A stretch of 64,000 bases of DNA from [Clostridium] aerotolerans DSM 5434 (GTDB lineage: Bacteria; Bacillota; Clostridia; Lachnospirales; Lachnospiraceae): NCBI RefSeq assembly GCF_000687555.1, contig NZ_JHWJ01000006.1, positions 62,001-126,000 of the forward strand, in the 5' to 3' direction. Below are positions 41,201 through 49,422 of this stretch, one piece after another; position 1 is the first letter of the stretch, and every line of letters starts with the position of its first letter. The notes under the pieces were generated by a model. The model was given only the letters and a program-made list of their open reading frames with translations, was not told the origin of the DNA and did no database searches. The position numbers and the translations under genes are program-made.

Positions 41201-42307
41201 ATGACAATAGGAATTGTTGGATCAGGAAGAATGGGACAGGATCTTTTCTATTCCTTCATGGAGTATGATTGCGAAGTCATACTGGTATCCAGGAACCTGG
41301 AGCAAATAGAAAAGATCACGAAGAAAACTCAGAAAATATTAAAAAGAGAACCAGAGCGTATGGGAAAAGGAAGTCCTATGATTACAGACAAGCTGTCTGA
41401 CTTAGCTGGTTGTGATGTGATTATAGAGACTGTAATAGAAGATTTAGCTGTAAAGCAGGATATCTTTCAAAGATTGGAAGGGATTGCGAAAAGTACTTGT
41501 ATCTTTGCAACCAATTCTTCTTCTCTTGACGTTTCGGATGTATTTTGTGGCGCAAAGGCAAAAGAGCGATGCCTGGGACTTCACTATTTCTATCCATTAA
41601 AATTAATTTCCACAGCAGAAGTAAATGCAGGCCCTGATACAAGTGATGAAACGATAACGGAAATGGTTAAGTTCCTTTTCGTGACGGGAAGAAAGCCTTT
41701 GGTATTAAGAGGAGAAAACCGTCTGGTGATGTCAAAGATTTTAATCTCACTGGCCGCATATGCCTATATGCTGTCTTTAGAAGGAGAGCTTACCTTAAAA
41801 GAGCTTGACCAGATTACCAAGCAGGTACTTTTATTTGGAATCTTTGAAATGGTGGATTCCACCGGCTTTCCAATTATTTCACAGTGTCTGACCAATCTGC
41901 CGGACAAAATTCATTCAGCCCTTTATAAGCCTCTTCTTTTAAAAATTTCTGATCTCAAGAAGCAGGGGAAAGAGGGAAGAAGGGGAGAGGGACTTTTATC
42001 CCTGGAAGATTGCCGTAAGAGAGATTCTGCATTTACTGGAAGTCTGGAAGAGTGTTATGAAAAATATGGGATAAGATTTCTTTCCTTTCTGCTTAATGAA
42101 ATTGCGCGTTACATGGAAGATCCTCTCTTAGACAATAAGCAGTTTCAGGAGAGCGTAGAGGAAGTCTTAGGCCTGTCTGCTTCATTAAAAGCTCTTTATA
42201 AGGAATTAAAAGAGGAGAAGCTTTTAGAAACCTTAAAGGCAGAATATAAAAAGTCATTGGATCCGTTGTTTCTTCCGGCAGATTTAAAGGTATATGGTGA
42301 ACATTAG
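41201..42307 (+). CDS. 3-hydroxyacyl-CoA dehydrogenase
   Basis: The 368-aa protein has a Rossmann domain with GIVGSGRMGQDL, DVIIETVIEDLAVKQ, and the catalytic His in LGLHYFYPLKLIS with Ser/Asn around ATNSSSLDVS. The C-terminal helical domain is longer than in HbdA (about 280 residues). It interconverts 3-oxo- and 3-hydroxyacyl thioesters with NAD(H). No FabG-type ketoreductase is present in this locus, so it may supply the ketoreduction step. A beta-oxidation role is possible but unlikely in this setting. Confidence 0.87.
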   Translation: MTIGIVGSGRMGQDLFYSFMEYDCEVILVSRNLEQIEKITKKTQKILKREPERMGKGSPMITDKLSDLAGCDVIIETVIEDLAVKQDIFQRLEGIAKSTCIFATNSSSLDVSDVFCGAKAKERCLGLHYFYPLKLISTAEVNAGPDTSDETITEMVKFLFVTGRKPLVLRGENRLVMSKILISLAAYAYMLSLEGELTLKELDQITKQVLLFGIFEMVDSTGFPIISQCLTNLPDKIHSALYKPLLLKISDLKKQGKEGRRGEGLLSLEDCRKRDSAFTGSLEECYEKYGIRFLSFLLNEIARYMEDPLLDNKQFQESVEEVLGLSASLKALYKELKEEKLLETLKAEYKKSLDPLFLPADLKVYGEH

Positions 42308-42317
42308 GGGGGTATCC

Positions 42318-43544
42318 ATGAAAGAAAAAAAGACCGTTATTACAGGTATGGGAATGATAAATGCTTTAGGAAATACTATGGAAGAAAGCTTTTGTAACAT
42401 GATAAAGGGAGCTTCTGGCGTAAGGCAGATTACGCTGTTCGATCCTTCTGAATTAGAGACGAAGATAGGGGCTCAGGTAGATGACAGCTTTTTAGAAAAG
42501 GCAAAAGAGCTGATAAAAAAGAGAGAACGAGGCAAGATGACCCGCTTGACCCAGATGGCGTTGGTCGCGGCAGATGAGGCGGTCAAAGACAGCTTCATTG
42601 ATTTTGATGCCTGTGACAGAAGCCGGGTGGCTGTGATCTTGGGAATTGTAACCACTGCTTACGGTGATGTGGAGAAAGAAAAATCAGAAAGTAATAGCAT
42701 TGTAAAATCCATGCCCAATGCTCCCAGTGCCTGGATCTCCATCCGCTATGGGTTAAAAGGACCCAATTTTAATGTTTCCACTGCCTGTGCCTCATCTGCC
42801 TATGCAATTGCACTGGGGCAGCAGCTGATTCAATCAGGCCTTGCAGATGTGGTCATTACAGGGGGCGCCGATTCCCATATTCAAAAGGATTATATCAGGG
42901 GCTTTAACCAGATCATGACCCTTTCCGTAAAGAATGAAACGCCTAAAACGGCCTGCTGTCCGTTCTCCAAAAACAGGGATGGATTTGTAATGGGAGAAGG
43001 GGCTGGCATCATGATCTTAGAATCCGAAGAGCATGCAAAGAAACGGGGAGCCAGAATCTACGCGGAGGTAGGTGGCTGTGCCATAACAAGCGACGCAGGA
43101 GATATCACCGCACCGGAAGCAGATGGTGTGATGATGGCAAAGACCATGAAGCTTTCTATGGACCAGGCAGGAGTGAAGCCGGAAGATGTTGATTATATCA
43201 ACGCCCATGGTACCTCCACTTATTTAAATGATAAATACGAGACCATGGCCATTAAATCCTGTTTTGGGTCCCATGCGGATAACCTTTACGTTTCTTCAAC
43301 CAAATCCATGATTGGTCATACCGTGGGTGCTTCCGGAGTTATTGAGGGAATTGTTACGGTTTTAACAATGAATCGGGGTATCATTACTCCAACCATCAAT
43401 TATAAAGAGCCAGACCCGGAACTGGATTTAAATTACGTACCCAATGTTCCAATCCAAAAAGTAGTCAACGTGGCAATCTCTAATTCCTTTGGTTTTGGGG
43501 GCCATAATGCCAGCATATTATATAAAAAATACGAAGGAGAATGA
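42318..43544 (+). CDS. Beta-ketoacyl-ACP synthase II (FabF-like)
   Basis: The start is ATG 42318 after a G-rich site; ATG 42294 overlaps the previous gene further. The 408-aa KAS II has the complete triad: Cys157 in VSTACASSAYA, His in NAHGTST and His in KSMIGHTVGASG. FGFGGHNAS is near the end. It should elongate the ACP-bound chain in this locus. Its Cys is not replaced by Ser, so it is not the decarboxylating KS of a beta-branching cassette. Confidence 0.93.
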   Translation: MKEKKTVITGMGMINALGNTMEESFCNMIKGASGVRQITLFDPSELETKIGAQVDDSFLEKAKELIKKRERGKMTRLTQMALVAADEAVKDSFIDFDACDRSRVAVILGIVTTAYGDVEKEKSESNSIVKSMPNAPSAWISIRYGLKGPNFNVSTACASSAYAIALGQQLIQSGLADVVITGGADSHIQKDYIRGFNQIMTLSVKNETPKTACCPFSKNRDGFVMGEGAGIMILESEEHAKKRGARIYAEVGGCAITSDAGDITAPEADGVMMAKTMKLSMDQAGVKPEDVDYINAHGTSTYLNDKYETMAIKSCFGSHADNLYVSSTKSMIGHTVGASGVIEGIVTVLTMNRGIITPTINYKEPDPELDLNYVPNVPIQKVVNVAISNSFGFGGHNASILYKKYEGE

Positions 43545-43546
43545 AG

Positions 43547-44548
43547 ATGAGAAAATATTTAGTTACTGGCGGTGCCGGATTTATCGGTTCAAACTTCGTG
43601 AAATATTTATATGAGAAAGAAAAGGATATCCATGTGACCGTACTGGATAAGCTTACCTATTCCGGTAATATGGACAATCTGGCAGAAGTTATAGACCGGG
43701 AAGATTTTGAGTTTGTAAAAGGAGATATCTGCGACTCCAACCTGGTAGAAACGCTGATGGAGGGGATTCATGTAGTGGTCAATTTTGCAGCTGAGGTTGC
43801 GGTGGACCGTTCCATTGGAAATACACAGGACTTTTTAATGACGGATGTGATCGGGGTATATGTACTCCTTGAGCATGCCTTAAAGAACCGTGAAACTCTG
43901 GAAAAGTTTATTCAGATCTCAACGGATGAGGTGTATGGACAGATTCAGGAGGGAAGTTTTTACGAGACCTCAGAATTAAAACCCAGAAACCCCTATTCTG
44001 CCTCAAAGACAGGAGGAGATCGTCTGGCATACAGCTATTATGCTACCTATGGACTTCCTGTCTGTATTACAAGAGCTTCCAATACCTACGGACCCTTCGC
44101 TTATCCGGAAAAGGTTATCCCCCTGTTTATCACCAATCTTTATGAAGGAATTTCAGTTCCCGTATTTGGTGACGGCAGTCAGATCAGAGACTGGCTCTAT
44201 GTAAAAGACCATTGCAGCGGGATTTATCAGGTAATAAAAGAAGGCAGGAATGGAGAAGTGTACAACGTAGGCGGTGCCCAGGAAGTCACAAATCTGGATC
44301 TGACAAAACGGATCCTGACTCTTATGGGAAAAGACGAATCCCTGATCCGCTATGTCAATGACAGACCGGGCCATGATCTTCGCTACAGCTTAAATACGGA
44401 TAAACTAAGGGCTCTCGGCTGGCAGCCCCAATATGATATCACTTCCGGGCTTTCAAAGACAGTGGATTGGTATGTCAATCATGTGGAGTATTGGAAAAAA
44501 TTAAGAGATGGAATGGATCAGCGATACTTCAAAGGTTTTTGGAATTAA
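43547..44548 (+). CDS. rmlB: dTDP-glucose 4,6-dehydratase
   Basis: The start is ATG 43547, 9 nt after AAGGAG; an in-frame ATG at 43541 is too near. The 333-aa SDR-type protein has YLVTGGAGFIGSNFVKYL for NAD, STDEVYGQI with the catalytic Thr/Asp/Glu set, and YSASKTGGDRL with the catalytic Tyr-x3-Lys. It makes dTDP-4-keto-6-deoxyglucose. With the nucleotidyltransferase at 28,011 and the SDR at 45,746 it can supply a 6-deoxysugar. No RmlC-type epimerase is visible. Confidence 0.93.
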   Translation: MRKYLVTGGAGFIGSNFVKYLYEKEKDIHVTVLDKLTYSGNMDNLAEVIDREDFEFVKGDICDSNLVETLMEGIHVVVNFAAEVAVDRSIGNTQDFLMTDVIGVYVLLEHALKNRETLEKFIQISTDEVYGQIQEGSFYETSELKPRNPYSASKTGGDRLAYSYYATYGLPVCITRASNTYGPFAYPEKVIPLFITNLYEGISVPVFGDGSQIRDWLYVKDHCSGIYQVIKEGRNGEVYNVGGAQEVTNLDLTKRILTLMGKDESLIRYVNDRPGHDLRYSLNTDKLRALGWQPQYDITSGLSKTVDWYVNHVEYWKKLRDGMDQRYFKGFWN

Positions 44549-44562
44549 GAGCAGGAGGCAGC

Positions 44563-45045
44563 ATGAAAAATTTAGTACTGTATGCTTCAAGAAATAACAC
44601 CACGGAGGAAACGGTTTTACGGATTAAGTCACACGCAAATGACCCCATTGATATCTATAAGATTTCAGAGACCGGGGACCTTAATTTATCCCTTTATTCC
44701 CATATCTATATTGGTACCGGTATCTATGGCGGGAGGCTTCCTTACTCTGTAACAAGCTATGTAAAGAAAAACAAAGTAGTTCTTCGTCAAAAGCCTGTCA
44801 CTTTTTTCATTCATGGGCTGGACTCTCAGGACAAATATACAAAGATCGTAGATCAGGGAGTATCCAGATACTTAGAGGGCAATCCCTATGAAAGTATTTA
44901 CCTGGGAGGAAAACTGGATATCTCCGCCCAGAGCTTTATTATAAAAATGATTTTGATTGAGATCGCAAATAAGAATCACTTTGATCCCAATAATGCGGAT
45001 ACGCGTAAGGAAGAGGCTATTTCAGAACTAATAAAGCGGTTTTAG
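44563..45045 (+). CDS. Flavodoxin-domain protein
   Basis: The start is ATG 44563, 4-5 nt after AGGAGG. The 160-aa protein has a flavodoxin-like fold: KNLVLYASRNNTTEETV for the phosphate loop, and HIYIGTGIYGGRLPY for the second FMN loop. It resembles the HemG-like flavodoxin family (compare 61,565). In this locus it could be an electron carrier for the radical SAM enzyme or another redox step. The partner is unknown. Confidence 0.75.
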   Translation: MKNLVLYASRNNTTEETVLRIKSHANDPIDIYKISETGDLNLSLYSHIYIGTGIYGGRLPYSVTSYVKKNKVVLRQKPVTFFIHGLDSQDKYTKIVDQGVSRYLEGNPYESIYLGGKLDISAQSFIIKMILIEIANKNHFDPNNADTRKEEAISELIKRF

Positions 45046-45050
45046 CCGGT

Positions 45051-45749
45051 ATGTATGGACTTTTTACTCTGATGGATCGTGGGGCGGTGGTTCTCATAAA
45101 GGAACATGTGTATCTGGCAGACTTAGACCGGTGCAGAAAAGTAAATGAAATCCCTTTTGAAGCTTATTTATCGAAAGAAGAGAGGGAGCAGTTAGATCAT
45201 ATTACGATTCTGCGGTCAAGAAACAGGGCAATGCTCCGGCGTTCCCTGACCAGAATCATAATAAGCAGTTTTTTAAGCTGTTCCCCAGATACGCTCCGGT
45301 TTTGCAGAAATTCCTATGGAAAGCCCTATGTTTTAGAGCCCGTCACTGATTTAACGTTCAATCTATCCCACAGCGAAAATTATCTGGTCCTGATTGCTGA
45401 TAAGAACCGGGAGGTAGGCATAGATATAGAAACAGCCCATTCCTTACAAAAAAGAAAGTATAAGGATCTGGAGGCCATTTATTCCGGTAAAGAATTAGCC
45501 TCTTATGAGAGGCTTTTACCAGGAGAAAAGTATGAGATGTTTTGCAGAACCTGGGTCATGAAAGAAGCGATCACAAAGGCCCTCTCGTTTGGTCTTACCG
45601 CTGATTTAGGTGAGATATCACTTCCGGTAGAAGAGGTTTCTTCAGACGCCATACAGTCTTTTGAATGTTACGGTAAGGTGTTAAAGATTCAATGGATCAA
45701 AAGAGAAGATTATCAGATTGCAATTGCATATGGGGAGGAAAATATATGA
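45051..45749 (+). CDS. 4'-phosphopantetheinyl transferase (Sfp-type)
   Basis: The 232-aa protein is a full-length Sfp-type PPTase: KPYVLEPVTDLTFNLSHSE, then REVGIDIETA with the metal-binding Asp and Glu, and FCRTWVMKEAITKALSFGL. It should activate the ACPs at 30,975 and 35,837. It begins 5 nt after the flavodoxin gene with a poor ribosome binding site, so an internal start is possible, but the motifs lie well downstream. Confidence 0.88.
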   Translation: MYGLFTLMDRGAVVLIKEHVYLADLDRCRKVNEIPFEAYLSKEEREQLDHITILRSRNRAMLRRSLTRIIISSFLSCSPDTLRFCRNSYGKPYVLEPVTDLTFNLSHSENYLVLIADKNREVGIDIETAHSLQKRKYKDLEAIYSGKELASYERLLPGEKYEMFCRTWVMKEAITKALSFGLTADLGEISLPVEEVSSDAIQSFECYGKVLKIQWIKREDYQIAIAYGEENI

Positions 45750-46615
45750 AAGTGCTGATCACAGGCGTCAATGGATTTGTGGGTGGGTATCTTTTTTCCA
45801 GACTCAAGACACTGGAGCATGAAATCCATGGACTGGGAATGGAACCGTCTTCTCCTTATGACCTGGACAAATATTACTCGGTCGATATTACAAAGAAATT
45901 TCATTTAAATCAGGAGTTTGATGCAATCATTCATCTGGCGGCACTAAACCGTACTACCATTGGTGCAGACATTGACAGTCAGATATTCCATCAGATCAAT
46001 GTGGAAGGTACAAAAAATCTCATTGAGTCCTGCGGATTTTCTAAGTTTATTTATATTTCCACGGCTGCGGTTTATGCAAGGGATGAAGAAATTGTCACAG
46101 AGGAATCTCACATAGCTCCTATGGGAAATTACGCTAAGACAAAATATGAAGCAGAGCTTCTCTGCCAGAAGCTGATCCCCCATAAGAAGCTGATCATTCT
46201 CCGCCCTGTCAACATCTCCGGAGCCGGACAAAAGAATATTGCAGCGGTCCCTCTGTTTTTTGAGCGGGCGTTGAATCACGAGGATTTAGAGCTTTCTGTA
46301 GCTCCTTCTAAAACCATTCAGTTACTTGATGTAGATGATTTTACTAAAGCCATCTATCAATGCCTTGAATGTTCCGGCAGCGGGATTTATAACCTGGCAC
46401 CAGAGGATTCTATGACTATGCTTCAACTGGTTACTAAAATTCTTACTCTGTGCAGCTCCAAATCTTCGCTGATCTTAAAGGAAGATAAGGAGGAAGCACC
46501 TTCCGTCATTTGTGCAGGAAAGGCTGGGCTGGAGATAAACTTTCGGGCATCAAAGTCCATGAATCAAATACTGGAGAATTACTATAAATCACGAAAGAGA
46601 GGAACGAAAGGATGA
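45746..46615 (+). CDS. NAD-dependent epimerase/reductase (extended SDR)
   Basis: The start is ATG 45746 (MKVLITGVNGFVGGYL), overlapping the PPTase stop by 4 bp. The 289-aa protein has the nucleotide loop GVNGFVGG, IHLAALN, ISTAAVYAR with the Ser, and GNYAKTKYEAELL with Tyr-x3-Lys. It belongs to nucleotide-sugar SDRs and could be the 4-ketoreductase that turns the RmlB product into a dTDP-6-deoxyhexose. An epimerase role is equally possible. Confidence 0.82.
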   Translation: MKVLITGVNGFVGGYLFSRLKTLEHEIHGLGMEPSSPYDLDKYYSVDITKKFHLNQEFDAIIHLAALNRTTIGADIDSQIFHQINVEGTKNLIESCGFSKFIYISTAAVYARDEEIVTEESHIAPMGNYAKTKYEAELLCQKLIPHKKLIILRPVNISGAGQKNIAAVPLFFERALNHEDLELSVAPSKTIQLLDVDDFTKAIYQCLECSGSGIYNLAPEDSMTMLQLVTKILTLCSSKSSLILKEDKEEAPSVICAGKAGLEINFRASKSMNQILENYYKSRKRGTKG

Positions 46616-47244
46616 AAGTACTGGTCATAGCATCCCATATTGATGATGAAGTATTAGGATGCGGAGGAACCATAAAAAAACATACTAAAGCAGGAGACCA
46701 GGTTTATGTGGTATTTATCAGCTCTAAAGATTCCAAGCGCTTTGATGAGGCGATTATGAACACAAGAAAAGCTCATGCAAAAAAAGCGGCAGATGTGCTG
46801 GGAATACAGGAGATATTCTTCGCAGACCATCCCCTAATCATGTTAGATACCATTCCGCAGCTTGACATCGTAACCTCTCTGGAGCGCATCATCTTTGAAA
46901 TAAAGCCGGAAGTTCTGTACTGTCATTATGATGCTGATATGAATTCAGACCACCGTATTGTTTCTCAGGCAGCCATGGTCTGGTGCCGTCCGTCAAAAAC
47001 TCCCTTTTTAAAGAAAGTATTGTTTTATGAAATATTTGCTTCCACCCAAAAGTTTAATCCCAATTACTATGTAGATATCAGCCATGAGATAGAGGATAAG
47101 CTGGAGGCTCTTTCTGCATATTCTACAGAAAACAATGTCCAGACAAGAACCTTGGATACCAGCAGGCTGGTAGCAGGATATCGGGGAGCGGAAGTTAATA
47201 CGGCTTACGCGGAAGCATTTTATTTATACCGGGAAATTGTATAG
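46612..47244 (+). CDS. PIG-L/LmbE-family deacetylase
   Basis: The 210-aa protein has the zinc motif SHIDDEVLGCGGT, the second His in NSDHRIV, and YYVDISHEIEDKLEAL, all typical of the PIG-L family. Members remove the N-acetyl group from GlcNAc or other sugars in glycolipids, teicoplanin-type antibiotics or mycothiol precursors. Its presence in a locus with a glycosyltransferase suggests that the attached sugar is, or once was, N-acetylated. No sugar aminotransferase is present here. It overlaps the SDR gene by 4 bp. Confidence 0.85.
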   Translation: MKVLVIASHIDDEVLGCGGTIKKHTKAGDQVYVVFISSKDSKRFDEAIMNTRKAHAKKAADVLGIQEIFFADHPLIMLDTIPQLDIVTSLERIIFEIKPEVLYCHYDADMNSDHRIVSQAAMVWCRPSKTPFLKKVLFYEIFASTQKFNPNYYVDISHEIEDKLEALSAYSTENNVQTRTLDTSRLVAGYRGAEVNTAYAEAFYLYREIV

Positions 47245-47271
47245 AGGAACCACTTTTAGTGGGAGAGGAGT

Positions 47272-47430
47272 GTGGAAAGGTTGTTAAAAGGAATCAAATT
47301 GTTATCAATGTGTGTCACAGCTATCATTTTATCTTCCGTCAGCTGGTTTCTATGGGACAAGCGGACCAATAAAATCTATTTTAAAACCAAACGGAAGCAT
47401 AAAGATATAGGAGACAGTTATGGAACGTAA
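47272..47430 (+). CDS. Small single-pass membrane protein
   Basis: The GTG at 47272 follows GGGAGAGGAG and opens a 52-aa reading frame: a basic start (MERLLKGIK), a hydrophobic span of about 20 residues (MCVTAIILSSVSWFLW) and a Lys-rich hydrophilic tail. It overlaps the following acyltransferase gene by 11 bp in another frame, so the two may be coupled. A TTG at 47281 is an alternative start. I do not recognise the family. It lies between the deacetylase and acyltransferase genes and could anchor an enzyme at the membrane. Confidence 0.5.
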   Translation: MERLLKGIKLLSMCVTAIILSSVSWFLWDKRTNKIYFKTKRKHKDIGDSYGT

Positions 47431-48373
47431 TCTTAAAAATAAAACCAGTATGGCAATGATGTTTGCAGGGATCGGTACGGACTACCGGAAAGCAATTCAT
47501 AAGCTTCCAGAAAAGGAAAGAGAAAAGATCCGTCAGCTTTCCGCCTTATTAAAAGACAGATATGATCTGGATATTGATTCCTACTTAGATGGTGATCCCC
47601 TGGATACGGAAAATAATTTTTATAACTGGCTATCCATCTACACCTGTGACTATGTTATCTACCAGTGGTATGCCTCTCAGGGCGTGGTGCCGGACTATCT
47701 CATCGGATACAGTATGGGGCTCATAACAGCGCTGGCCTGCAGTCATGCCATTACATTTGAAGATGGGGCCTTTTTGCTTTATGAAATCAACCAAAAGGAA
47801 AGTAATAAAGAAGGTATGGCGACCATCATCGGATTTGAGAAGGAGGCGCTTGGTGAGATCATAAAGGATAGCTATTGTGAGGACAAGGTATATATAGCCT
47901 GCGAAAATAATCCCTATTGTTTTGGAATCTCAGGATATGAAAGTGCTATTCGGACTGTTTGTGAGATGGCAGCAGAAAGAGGTGCTCTTAATATCTATGC
48001 CATTGATTCTAAATTTGCATTCCATACTCCTCTTTATCATACAAAGGAGAGAGATTTATCCATCAGTGTAGAAAAAATCAAAATGTTTGATTCCGCCATT
48101 CCCGTAGTATCCAGTATTGATCAGAGCATTCGATGGACAGCGAAAGATCTTTCGGAGGAATTGATACGGAACATGTACAGTACCATGAAATGGGGGAAAT
48201 CAATTACCCTGCTCTCACAGTCAGGAACCAAAGGTTTTATTGAGGTGGGACTTGGAAAGGGATTGACGAAAATATCAAGATCCATGGAAGATACCTGTCG
48301 GTTTGATACCTTTGATACGGTAAGTAAAGACATTGCCAGTTATGCCACTGTTGGAGTATCGGTGCATGCTTAA
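47420..48373 (+). CDS. Malonyl-CoA:ACP acyltransferase-like protein
   Basis: The 317-aa protein is FabD-like but diverged: AMMFAGIGTDYRKA replaces FPGQGAQ at the N-terminus, the nucleophile elbow is GYSMGL (Ser98, with Tyr for His), and KFAFHTPLYH holds the partner His. The mutated GHSxG and N-terminal motifs could mean an acyl specificity other than malonyl. It is the last biosynthetic gene before moaA, 11 bp away. The start ATG lies within the small upstream ORF. Confidence 0.82.
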   Translation: MERNLKNKTSMAMMFAGIGTDYRKAIHKLPEKEREKIRQLSALLKDRYDLDIDSYLDGDPLDTENNFYNWLSIYTCDYVIYQWYASQGVVPDYLIGYSMGLITALACSHAITFEDGAFLLYEINQKESNKEGMATIIGFEKEALGEIIKDSYCEDKVYIACENNPYCFGISGYESAIRTVCEMAAERGALNIYAIDSKFAFHTPLYHTKERDLSISVEKIKMFDSAIPVVSSIDQSIRWTAKDLSEELIRNMYSTMKWGKSITLLSQSGTKGFIEVGLGKGLTKISRSMEDTCRFDTFDTVSKDIASYATVGVSVHA

Positions 48374-48384
48374 AAGGATAAGAA

Positions 48385-49365
48385 ATGATAGATCAATTCA
48401 AAAGAGACATCAATTATATAAGAATATCGGTCACAGACAGGTGTAACCTGGCCTGCGTATACTGTATGCCAAAGGACGGTGCTGTCTTTCTTCCAAAGAG
48501 CGAGATACTGACTTTTGAAGAAATCATCAGGCTATGCCGCTGCTTTGCCCGATTGGGAATTAAGCATGTGAAGATTACAGGCGGGGAACCACTCGTCAGG
48601 AAGGATATCATTTCCCTGGTGGGAGAGATGAAACGGTTGGAAGGAATCAGCCGTGTTACCCTGACTACCAATGGAGCCCTATTAATGGAGCACCTCCCTG
48701 GCCTTTTTGCAGCAGGATTAGACGGGGTAAATATCAGTCTTGACACCTTAGTCTCAGACCGATACAAACAGATTACAAGAAGAGACTGCTTTCATCAGGT
48801 GTACTCTGCCATAGAAGAAGCGGTTAAGTACAAAGAATTACAGGTTAAGATCAACTGTGTCCCAATGGCTGATACATCAAAAGAAGATATAAAAGGTCTG
48901 GTGGGACTTGCTAGAAGAAATCGGTTGAGTGTTCGGTTTATCGAGATGATGCCCATTGGACTAGGTAAGAATTATACCTTCTGCAAAGAAGAGGAGCTTC
49001 GCACCCTGATCACTCACACCTACGGAGAGATGACTCCCATTCCTTCGGCAAAAGAAGGCGGCCCAGCCCGTTACTATTCCTTACCAGGATTTGTTGGTTC
49101 CATCGGGTTTATCAGTGCCATGTCTCATAAGTTCTGTAACGAATGCAACCGGATTCGACTGACCGCGGACGGATATTTAAAGACCTGCCTCCAATATGAA
49201 AAAGGCTGGGATTTAAAATCCATATTAAGACGGGAAACCAGTGATGTCACCTTGGAACGGGCCATTGCACTTGGTATTTATGGAAAGCCAGATGGACACA
49301 GCTTTCATACTCCCCAGTACCCGGAGTACTATGAGCAGGATTATATGTCCCAGATCGGTGGATAA
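48385..49365 (+). CDS. moaA: GTP 3',8-cyclase MoaA
   Basis: The 326-aa radical SAM enzyme has TDRCNLACVYCMPK at the N-terminus for the first 4Fe-4S cluster, GGEPLVRKDI, and the second cluster site HKFCNECNRIRLT and KTCL near the C-terminus. It converts GTP to cyclic pyranopterin precursor for the tungsten or molybdenum cofactor. The gene starts 11 bp after the acyltransferase, so the cofactor genes appear to be part of the same transcript as the biosynthetic locus. Confidence 0.95.
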   Translation: MIDQFKRDINYIRISVTDRCNLACVYCMPKDGAVFLPKSEILTFEEIIRLCRCFARLGIKHVKITGGEPLVRKDIISLVGEMKRLEGISRVTLTTNGALLMEHLPGLFAAGLDGVNISLDTLVSDRYKQITRRDCFHQVYSAIEEAVKYKELQVKINCVPMADTSKEDIKGLVGLARRNRLSVRFIEMMPIGLGKNYTFCKEEELRTLITHTYGEMTPIPSAKEGGPARYYSLPGFVGSIGFISAMSHKFCNECNRIRLTADGYLKTCLQYEKGWDLKSILRRETSDVTLERAIALGIYGKPDGHSFHTPQYPEYYEQDYMSQIGG

Positions 49366-49422
49366 GGAAAATGCAGTCTCAAAGCAATTAACAATAATAA
49401 ATAGGATAGGACGGAACAAACG

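Noticed and set aside
35837-43544. HMG-CoA-synthase-type beta-branching cassette
   Set aside because: An ACP, crotonases, a thiolase-fold protein and a KS are together, but the KS keeps its Cys (a cassette KS usually has Ser), and the thiolase-fold protein looks like KAS III rather than HMG-CoA synthase.
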